11,980 nucleotides of DNA. Source: an uncultured Prevotellaceae bacterium. Its GTDB lineage: Bacteria > Bacteroidota > Bacteroidia > Bacteroidales > Bacteroidaceae. This document shows, in pieces, positions 6,552 through 11,980 of this stretch; position 1 is the stretch's first letter; each line of letters opens with the position of its first letter. The notes beneath the pieces were generated by a model. The model ran no database searches and had not been told where the DNA came from. It saw only the letters and a program-made list of their open reading frames with translations. The DNA is taken from NCBI GenBank assembly GCA_900543815.1, contig UQST01000058.1, positions 1 through 11,980 of the forward strand, written 5' to 3'. Made by a program: the position numbers and the translations under genes.

Positions 6552-7672
6552 TGACCATCAAGCAGATAGAAGTGACCGTGGGGGAGATAGTCCAGGGTTA
6601 CATCAACAATGACGAACTGGGAGTGCGCGGCTATAATGGCAGGCTCGATATCCGTCCTCCCTATCAGCGCGAGTTTATCTACAACGACCGAGAGCAGCTG
6701 GCCGTAATAGATACGGTACTCAATGGCTATCCGCTCAATGTGATGTACTGGGTGCGGAGAAGTGATGATGCAGAGTGCCCCTACGAGGTGATGGACGGCC
6801 AGCAGCGCACCATTTCGCTCTGTCAGTATGTGGCGGGAGTCTTTGCCCATGACCTCCAGTACTTCTACAACAAGACTGAAGATGTGAGGAAGAGAATTCT
6901 TGATTACAAGCTGACGGTATATGTGTGCGAGGGAGAAGAGTCGGAGAAGCTGGAGTGGTTCAAGACAATCAATATCGCAGGCAAGCCGCTCAACGAGCAG
7001 GAGATACGTAATGCTGTATATGCAGGCCCCTTTGTGAGTGATGCCAAGCTGCATTTCTCCAAGAGCAATTGTGGAGCCTACCGCCTGGGAAAGGATTTGG
7101 TGGCGGGGTCGCCTATACGTCAGGACTTCCTGAAGAAGGCCTTGGAATGGATGGCAGAGCATGAGACCAGACTGGGCAGCCCGCAGAGTGCCGTGGGCTA
7201 TATGTCTGTTCATCAGCATGATCCCAATGCCCTGCCCCTGTGGACATATTTCCAGAATGTGCTTCATTGGGCCATCAGCACCTTTGACATGAAGCGTTTC
7301 AAGCCAATAATGAAGGGATTGGACTGGGCAAGGTGGTATGATGAGTTCCACGAAAAATCCCTTGATACCGATAAGATGGCACAACGGATGTCGAAACTGA
7401 TGCGTGACAGCGAGGTGGAGAAGAAGCAGGGCATCATTCCATACGTCCTTACAGGCAAGGAGAGTTACCTACAGTTGCGCAGTTTCCCCGATGACATCAA
7501 GATGGAGGTGTGGGAGGAGCAGCATCATATCTGCCCCCATTGCCATAAGGAGTTTGATTTCGAATTCATGGAAGGCGACCACATCACCCCATGGTCAAAG
7601 GGCGGAAAGACCGTAAAGGAGAACTGCCAGATGCTGTGCATGGAATGCAACAGGCGTAAGGGAAACCATTGA
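6548..7672 (+). CDS. DUF262-HNH protein, probable nuclease partner of the methyltransferase
   Basis: This 374-aa protein joins an N-terminal DUF262 (GmrS/ParB-like) domain to a C-terminal HNH nuclease domain. The DUF262 signatures are RPPYQREF (36-43) and DGQQRTISL (83-91); the DGQQR box is associated with nucleotide use in GmrSD-type enzymes. The HNH domain has zinc-ligand pairs CPHC (329-332) and C364/C367, the DHI core at 344-346, PWSKGG (348-353), Asn359, and CNRRKG at the end. GmrSD and SspE proteins instead carry a DUF1524 nuclease domain and are usually longer, so this is a compact variant. The start ATGA overlaps the methyltransferase stop by 4 bp, so translation is probably coupled. 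Restriction of unmodified DNA is the simplest reading; cutting only foreign modified DNA, as in type IV systems, is the main alternative. All expected catalytic residues appear present, so the gene looks intact. Confidence 0.9.
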   Translation: MMTIKQIEVTVGEIVQGYINNDELGVRGYNGRLDIRPPYQREFIYNDREQLAVIDTVLNGYPLNVMYWVRRSDDAECPYEVMDGQQRTISLCQYVAGVFAHDLQYFYNKTEDVRKRILDYKLTVYVCEGEESEKLEWFKTINIAGKPLNEQEIRNAVYAGPFVSDAKLHFSKSNCGAYRLGKDLVAGSPIRQDFLKKALEWMAEHETRLGSPQSAVGYMSVHQHDPNALPLWTYFQNVLHWAISTFDMKRFKPIMKGLDWARWYDEFHEKSLDTDKMAQRMSKLMRDSEVEKKQGIIPYVLTGKESYLQLRSFPDDIKMEVWEEQHHICPHCHKEFDFEFMEGDHITPWSKGGKTVKENCQMLCMECNRRKGNH

Positions 7673-7689
7673 CCCAGGGCTATGAAATA

Positions 7690-7729
7690 ATTGCCTTATA
7701 GGACAAATGGAAATGTCCTATAAGGCAAT
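7690..7729. terminator. Perfect 16-bp stem between convergent genes
   Basis: Bases 7690-7705 pair perfectly with 7714-7729 around an 8-nt loop. It lies 17 nt after the DUF262-HNH stop and 54 nt after the GxGYxYP stop, between convergent genes, so it probably stops transcription from both sides. T-runs are short on both strands, clearer on the minus strand (TTATTTC). Confidence 0.75.
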
Positions 7730-7783
7730 CATCGGTGTGTAGTGTCACTATATCGTCCTCAATGGTCTGCACGCACGGAAGGC

Positions 7784-9937
7784 TCAATGCGAACCATATA
7801 CTTCGATGTCGCCTATGCGGACGATGCCGTCTGTGCCTGCATGGGTGACATTCACCCGCAGGAAGCGTGCTTCGGTGGGCGATATGCTGGCTTCGGTGAC
7901 GGGAGAAGTGTTGGCCGTGTGGGTGCCTACTGTGGTCCACGTCTCGCCATCGAGGCTTGTCTCGACGGTGAAATTGCGGTTGTTGAGCTGTGGAGCAAGG
8001 CCGGCCGACTCGGCATGACGCACCACATAACGGCTTATGAGGAAAGGCTCCTGGAAGTCAAGTTGCACCCAGCCTGTTCCGTCGGCAGCTTTTGATACCC
8101 ACATATATTGCTCGGAGGGTGAACCGTTGGCGGCATAGCTGGCATCCGTACTGGCAGGGGATGAAGTGACCACCATATCCTGGAGCAGGGTGAGGTTGAA
8201 CGGCAGATGGTTGGCTTCGTTGTAATAGCTGAACCAATGGTCGGCCCGCACGATATTGACGTTATCAGGGGCGAGCGCGTCAAGCTTGTTCTTCAGAGCA
8301 ACGAGCTTGTCGGGCCCGACATCCCATACGGTAACCTGGCCGGAGACAAACATCGGCTTGGTGCCTGTGAACTTCTTGATGTCGCGGTTGAAGAAGTCGG
8401 TGATGACATCCACACTATTGGCATAGCAGGGGTACAGGGGTACGATGGGCAGCCAGCCGGACTGTACCTTGGCGGTCAGACGACTGCTCTGCCGCTCCCA
8501 ATCGTTGATGGTGAGCCCGTAGAGGTAGGGGCAGTTGTCGGCATAGACCTTGCGCTGGATGGTGCTCATGTTGTCCCATACGGTGATGACGCGCAGTCCG
8601 GCCTTCTCGAGATAGCGTTGGGTGAGCTGGCAATACGGCTTCAGCAGGTCGGCTTGGGCTGGTTGGGCGTAGTAGCAGGTGTTGTGGGCATCATAGGGCA
8701 TAGCGTATCCCAGTCCCGAGGGGCCGCTCACGAAGCAGTCCTGGGCTGTGGCCTTGCCGTAATAGTGGTTGAGCATCATGGGGGAGAAGTCGGCCAGGGC
8801 AGGACTGATGGTCCAGTTCATGGGCATCTTTCCCCGTCCTCCCTGCTCAAAGATTTTGGCCATAGCGTGCTGACAGTATTGTATGTTGTCGCCGTCGCTG
8901 ATGTAGATGGCGGCATACACCTTGTTCTCCAGCTTCGGGCGCTTGGGCACGGGCGGGATGCATACGGGCTTGTTGACGGCCGTATATATAGAGGTGTTCT
9001 CGAAGAAGTCGGCGGGTACGGTGGAGAGACCGTATTTGGTGGCTTCGCCCACTCCCGAACGTTCTTCGGGATACCATCCCAGCACGATATCGCGTCCAGG
9101 TTTCATGTCGCGGAGCATCTTGTCGAGCAGCAGACGCTCTTTGCCTGTGCGCGGATCGAGCCACACACATGCCGAGCCGCATGCCGCTCCGATATCATGC
9201 ACATAGGGTATGGTGGGGCGGATGCTGACGAGCAGGCGGTGGTTGCAACGGCTCCAGTAGTTGTCATAGAGATAGGTGTAGATGTCGAGGGCAGAGGACA
9301 ACTTGAGCTGGGTAAGGTCTTCCACCACGGGAAAGTCCATGCCGTTGGCTATGAGCTTCGACCTGATTTCAGCTGTCACAGGGAGCAATCGCTCCAGTCC
9401 GGCTATGGTGACGGCCAGATTGGAGTAATGCTCGCTCAGCTCGTTGCTGTAGAGCACCAGCCCCTTGATTTCGTCCTTGTACAGCTTGGCCAGCGTGTAG
9501 GGTTTGGTAATGGGTATGACGGCAGCCCGAAGTCCGTGTGCCGACGGCCAGGTGTTCTGCGGTTCCTCGTTGTGGTTATAGAGGATGATGCGCGGGCAGG
9601 TGCGGTTGACGAGTCCCTGCAGGGTGCAGAACATCACGCGCTCTTCATCCTTGAGAGCAGCAGCTTTCATGTCGAGTGACCTGAGTGAGGCTGACGGGCT
9701 GGGGAAGAGCGGCAGCAGGCGGTCGTCGGGCCAGCACAACTCGTCGGCTTCCAGTATGCGGTAGCCGTTCTTGTTGAGGTTGTAGGTGGTGTCGGCAAAG
9801 GTAATCTTCTCCACCTCGTTCACGTTGGTGCGAACTACAGCCCCATTGGCTGTCTTCACGATCATGGTGGTGGGCTGTTGTGCCCAGAGTGATGTGGCTC
9901 CCAGGAGGATGGTTGCCAGAGGAGATATCTTTTTCAT
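7784..9937 (-). CDS. Secreted GxGYxYP-family putative glycoside hydrolase with C-terminal F5/8 C domain
   Basis: This 717-aa exported protein has a signal peptide (residues 1 to about 20, ending SLWAQ), a short N-terminal module (22-50, IVKTANGAVVRTNVNEVEKITF), and a GxGYxYP N-terminal plus catalytic-like region from about 65 to 575. Recognisable blocks are YISDGDNIQY (345-354) and the eponymous motif GLGYAMP (408-414), in which the usual second Tyr is Met. Residues 590-717 form a discoidin/F5-8 type C domain (WVQLDFQEPFLISRYVVRH, SLDGETW, ARFLRVNV), probably carbohydrate-binding. GxGYxYP proteins are predicted glycosidases of unknown substrate, common in Bacteroidota. It starts 40 nt after the 185-aa secreted protein on the same strand, with no promoter between, so the two probably share a transcript. 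No T9SS tail is visible on this protein, so it is probably periplasmic or surface-bound by other means. Confidence 0.88.
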   Translation of the reverse strand: MKKISPLATILLGATSLWAQQPTTMIVKTANGAVVRTNVNEVEKITFADTTYNLNKNGYRILEADELCWPDDRLLPLFPSPSASLRSLDMKAAALKDEERVMFCTLQGLVNRTCPRIILYNHNEEPQNTWPSAHGLRAAVIPITKPYTLAKLYKDEIKGLVLYSNELSEHYSNLAVTIAGLERLLPVTAEIRSKLIANGMDFPVVEDLTQLKLSSALDIYTYLYDNYWSRCNHRLLVSIRPTIPYVHDIGAACGSACVWLDPRTGKERLLLDKMLRDMKPGRDIVLGWYPEERSGVGEATKYGLSTVPADFFENTSIYTAVNKPVCIPPVPKRPKLENKVYAAIYISDGDNIQYCQHAMAKIFEQGGRGKMPMNWTISPALADFSPMMLNHYYGKATAQDCFVSGPSGLGYAMPYDAHNTCYYAQPAQADLLKPYCQLTQRYLEKAGLRVITVWDNMSTIQRKVYADNCPYLYGLTINDWERQSSRLTAKVQSGWLPIVPLYPCYANSVDVITDFFNRDIKKFTGTKPMFVSGQVTVWDVGPDKLVALKNKLDALAPDNVNIVRADHWFSYYNEANHLPFNLTLLQDMVVTSSPASTDASYAANGSPSEQYMWVSKAADGTGWVQLDFQEPFLISRYVVRHAESAGLAPQLNNRNFTVETSLDGETWTTVGTHTANTSPVTEASISPTEARFLRVNVTHAGTDGIVRIGDIEVYGSH

Positions 9938-9977
9938 CTTGAGTAATCTGAATGTTGAGGGTGTGTGGGTGCTGGAA

Positions 9978-10535
9978 TTACAGCATGATCTTGGTGGAGA
10001 GGGTGCCTACCTTCACGATAAAGATGCCTGTGCCGAGTGTGGAGCGGTCAAGCCTGAGCTGCCCGTTGCTGACAGGCGGGACGGGCAGGCGGCGTCCGTC
10101 GGTGGAATATACGCGGGGGGTGATGCCCTTGGAGATGCCGCTTATCAGAGCACCATCATCCTGCATGATGCAGGAGAGCGTCTTTGCCTGGCTGGAGGTG
10201 ATGGAGTTGGCCATGTCGCCAAACCGTATTTCTGCAATATCCGAAATCTCTATCTTGAGGGCTTCGGTAGAGTCCGGCTTGATGACGAGTGTGCCGCTGG
10301 CAACCGTCACAATAGGTTCTGTCTCAAAGAGAACGGCTACTGTCTCTCCTCCCAGCGTCTTCACCTGCATACCCTGGTTGGCTCCATCCACGCGGAGGAA
10401 GCTTATCTGCTTCAGGTCTGCCACACGGGTTTGGGTGCTGGTGCCGTCGGTCTTCCAGATGTTCATGACTTGTTCCTGGGCCTGGGAGTGCAGTATGCCG
10501 AGGAACAGAGATGCCAAAAGAAGGGTCTTTCTCAT
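9978..10535 (-). CDS. Small secreted protein with T9SS-like C-terminal tail
   Basis: This 185-aa protein has a clear signal peptide (MRKTLLLASLFLGILHSQAQ, cut near residue 20). Two copies of a short beta module follow, ending in QISF (43-46) and EIRF (102-105); the first resembles the N-terminal module of the downstream GxGYxYP protein. The C-terminal 45 residues (RVYSTDGRRL at 141-150, then GTGIFIVKVG and TKIML) match the pattern of type A T9SS sorting domains (Y-x-x-G-R ... G-I/Y-Y/F-I-V-K-V ... K-I). The protein has almost no other content, so it may be an adaptor or surface partner rather than an enzyme. It is the first gene after the minus-strand promoter at 10671-10700. I know no specific function for it. 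Secretion by T9SS is inferred; many Prevotella proteins carry similar tails. Confidence 0.82.
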   Translation of the reverse strand: MRKTLLLASLFLGILHSQAQEQVMNIWKTDGTSTQTRVADLKQISFLRVDGANQGMQVKTLGGETVAVLFETEPIVTVASGTLVIKPDSTEALKIEISDIAEIRFGDMANSITSSQAKTLSCIMQDDGALISGISKGITPRVYSTDGRRLPVPPVSNGQLRLDRSTLGTGIFIVKVGTLSTKIML

Positions 10536-10670
10536 AATCTAACGCTTGAGATTTTACAATATGGATATGGTAAGGCTGCCTGTCAGCGGGCTGCGGCAAC
10601 AGGTTCCGCCTCCCGCCAAGGACTGCCTTTTCAGGCTCTGCCTACCCCCTTGATTTAGTCGAAGGGTATG

Positions 10671-10700
10671 CAAAGTTAACGATTATCATGTTTATTCCAA
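10671..10700 (-). promoter_or_regulatory. Bacteroidota-type promoter for the secreted-protein operon
   Basis: On the minus strand TAACTTTG lies at 10678-10671 and the -33 TTG at 10700-10698, with 19 nt between, a precise match to the consensus. It gives a leader of about 130 nt before the 185-aa protein gene and probably serves the GxGYxYP gene too. Confidence 0.75.
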
Positions 10701-10721
10701 GGCTTTTCTAAGCCTTTTTTT
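10699..10721 (+). terminator. Plus-oriented intrinsic terminator in front of the operon promoter
   Basis: AAGGCTT (10699-10705) pairs with AAGCCTT (10710-10716) around a TTCT loop, and a run of seven Ts ends at 10721. The T-run sits on the plus strand, although the genes on both sides are on the minus strand. It may stop antisense transcripts, or act weakly for the ATPase gene from the other side. Confidence 0.6.
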
Positions 10722-10770
10722 GAGAATAATTATCCTTTGCCTGCCTGTTCTGGATGCTCCAGCCTGTTTG

Positions 10771-11964
10771 TCAGTACAGGCATCCGAATGCCCAGAGAGG
10801 AATCTTGTTTCCAAAGGCATATTCTGTGTCATCGGCGGCGATGAAGGAGTGGGGGACATTGGCAATCTGCTTGCCGTCCTTGCTCTTTCCTCCAATCTCT
10901 ATGGTGTAGGTCTTGTCGATAATCAAGTCACCGGCTTTGGTGTATTCTACCAGGTGCTGGTAGGCCAACTGGTTGACAACGAATGACTCGCGGATAGTGC
11001 CAGTGTTTCCTCCCGTGAGCGACAGCACATCGATGAGGTTGGGGTTCTCCAGATAAATCTTGTCGGGCTTCTGCATCTTCTTCACGGAATCCTCCCCCGA
11101 GAAGAGCAGATTGAGCAGGCGTGAGCGATGGAGAATCTGCAGATAGGAGAGCAGGGTGGTGCGTGCCAAACCTGCTGCCGCCGAGATTTTGGTCATATCA
11201 ACTTGCAGGGGCACCTTGGATGCGAGGATTATCAGAAGGCTCTTGAGCTTGCGGATGTTGCCAATATCCACGCCACATAATTGGGGCAGTTCAACCTCCA
11301 GTATGAAGTTGACCACGTTCTCGATGCGTAGCGGATACTCCTGTTCACCCTCAAGGATAAACGGGTAGTAGCCTTGCTGAAGGTAGCTGTTGAAGTGCGC
11401 CAGCGGACGACACCTTTCGTTGACGATATTGCAGAACTCCTCGGGGGCAGAAAGCAGTTTGTCCAGCGTGATGGATGGCAATTGGATGCCGTGCACCATG
11501 GCCAGGTACTCGCGATAAGAGAGTCCCTGCATCTCATACGGAACGCATCGGCGGGAAAGGTCGGCGTCTGCATTCAGGATATCAAGGAGTGAACTGCCGC
11601 TGATGACCAGTTTCAGTTCGGGGTAGCTGTCATAGATTTCCTTGATTTCTTTGCTCCAGCCAGGGTACTTGTGCACTTCATCGATGAAGAGATGCTTTCC
11701 TCCTTGCATGTAAAACTGCTCAGCAAAGTCGAGCAGGCTGTTGCGCGTGAAGTAGTTGCTGTCGAGGCTGACGTACAGCATAGTCTTGTAGTCAATATTG
11801 TGCTGCTTGAGATATTGCAACATGAGTGTGGTTTTGCCCACTCCGCGTGCTCCTCGAATGGAGATGAGTCGGCAGTTCCAGTTGATGTTATGCACAATCT
11901 CACGAACATAATCTGTCTTGGTGATGGCAATAAGACGGCGGCATTTATTGATAAGTGACTCCAT
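10771..11964 (-). CDS. AAA_14/DUF4143 ATPase
   Basis: This 397-aa cytoplasmic protein has an N-terminal AAA_14 ATPase domain and a C-terminal DUF4143 region. Walker A is GARGVGKTT (38-46) and Walker B is LFIDEVH (92-98); SGSS (122-125) fits the sensor position. A probable winged-helix segment lies near 235-285. The C-terminal part has DKTYTIEIGGK (350-360), with Asp350, Glu356 and Lys360 arranged like the degenerate PD-(D/E)XK fold reported for DUF4143. These ATPases are abundant and multicopy in Bacteroidota; their role is unknown, with toxin-antitoxin or mobile-element links sometimes suggested. The start ATG at 11964 gives the usual N-terminus, but only 16 bases of upstream sequence are visible, so promoter and neighbour are unknown. 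It is separated from the secreted-protein operon by that operon's own promoter, so it is probably a single transcription unit. Confidence 0.9.
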   Translation of the reverse strand: MESLINKCRRLIAITKTDYVREIVHNINWNCRLISIRGARGVGKTTLMLQYLKQHNIDYKTMLYVSLDSNYFTRNSLLDFAEQFYMQGGKHLFIDEVHKYPGWSKEIKEIYDSYPELKLVISGSSLLDILNADADLSRRCVPYEMQGLSYREYLAMVHGIQLPSITLDKLLSAPEEFCNIVNERCRPLAHFNSYLQQGYYPFILEGEQEYPLRIENVVNFILEVELPQLCGVDIGNIRKLKSLLIILASKVPLQVDMTKISAAAGLARTTLLSYLQILHRSRLLNLLFSGEDSVKKMQKPDKIYLENPNLIDVLSLTGGNTGTIRESFVVNQLAYQHLVEYTKAGDLIIDKTYTIEIGGKSKDGKQIANVPHSFIAADDTEYAFGNKIPLWAFGCLY

Positions 11965-11980
11965 ATTATATAGATTTTTA

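Noticed and set aside
6539..7384. 281-codon open frame on the minus strand
   Set aside because: It is antisense to the DUF262-HNH gene and shows no motif; codon bias of the real gene explains it.
8207..9679. 490-codon open frame on the plus strand
   Set aside because: It lies wholly antisense to the GxGYxYP gene, whose motifs, signal peptide and domain order are clear; its translation is Gly/Val/His-rich and matches no family I know.
9786..10658. 290-codon open frame on the plus strand
   Set aside because: It covers the 185-aa secreted protein gene in antisense and the operon leader; no domain or promoter supports it.

Overview
The window looks like a chromosomal piece of a Bacteroidota genome, most likely Prevotella/Segatella-like. 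Three upstream regions carry the Bacteroidota promoter pattern (TTG, then 19-20 nt, then TAACTTTG). Starts lack clear Shine-Dalgarno sequences. One secreted protein ends in what looks like a type IX secretion (T9SS) sorting tail. The GxGYxYP, AAA_14/DUF4143 and GH20 proteins are all typical of gut Bacteroidales. The genus is an inference; there is no rRNA or other marker to fix it.

Layout, left to right. 1-767 has no convincing gene: a pyrimidine-rich doubtful ORF, a 22-bp tandem repeat with internal dyads, a long-range stem with an alternative fold, and a clear promoter. 768-2461 (+) is a housekeeping pair: a Nif3-family dinuclear-metal protein and a coiled-coil C4 zinc-ribbon protein. 2604-4220 (+) is a secreted GH20 beta-N-acetylhexosaminidase followed by an intrinsic terminator. 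4221-5483 has no firm gene; it holds a decayed, tryptophan-rich coding-like remnant on the minus strand, a strong plus-strand promoter and a very structured leader. 5484-7672 (+) is a two-gene cassette: an M.EcoRI-family adenine methyltransferase and, overlapping by 4 bp, a compact DUF262-HNH protein. A 16-bp perfect stem separates it from the convergent genes to the right. 7784-10535 (-) is an apparent two-gene operon for secreted proteins: a 185-aa protein with the T9SS-like tail, then a GxGYxYP putative glycosidase with a C-terminal discoidin (F5/8 C) domain. Its promoter is visible at 10671-10700. 10771-11964 (-) is an AAA_14/DUF4143 ATPase.

The most interesting element is the methyltransferase/DUF262-HNH cassette. 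The methyltransferase resembles that of a classical type II system, but its partner is built from the DUF262 domain found in modification-sensing GmrSD-type and SspE-type defence proteins, joined to a canonical HNH nuclease domain. The leader of about 390 nt carries several inverted repeats, including a 31-bp stem whose internal bulges all lie on one arm and a 10-bp dyad ending 4 nt before the start codon. The simplest model is a coupled restriction-modification operon whose expression is controlled in the leader; this is inference.
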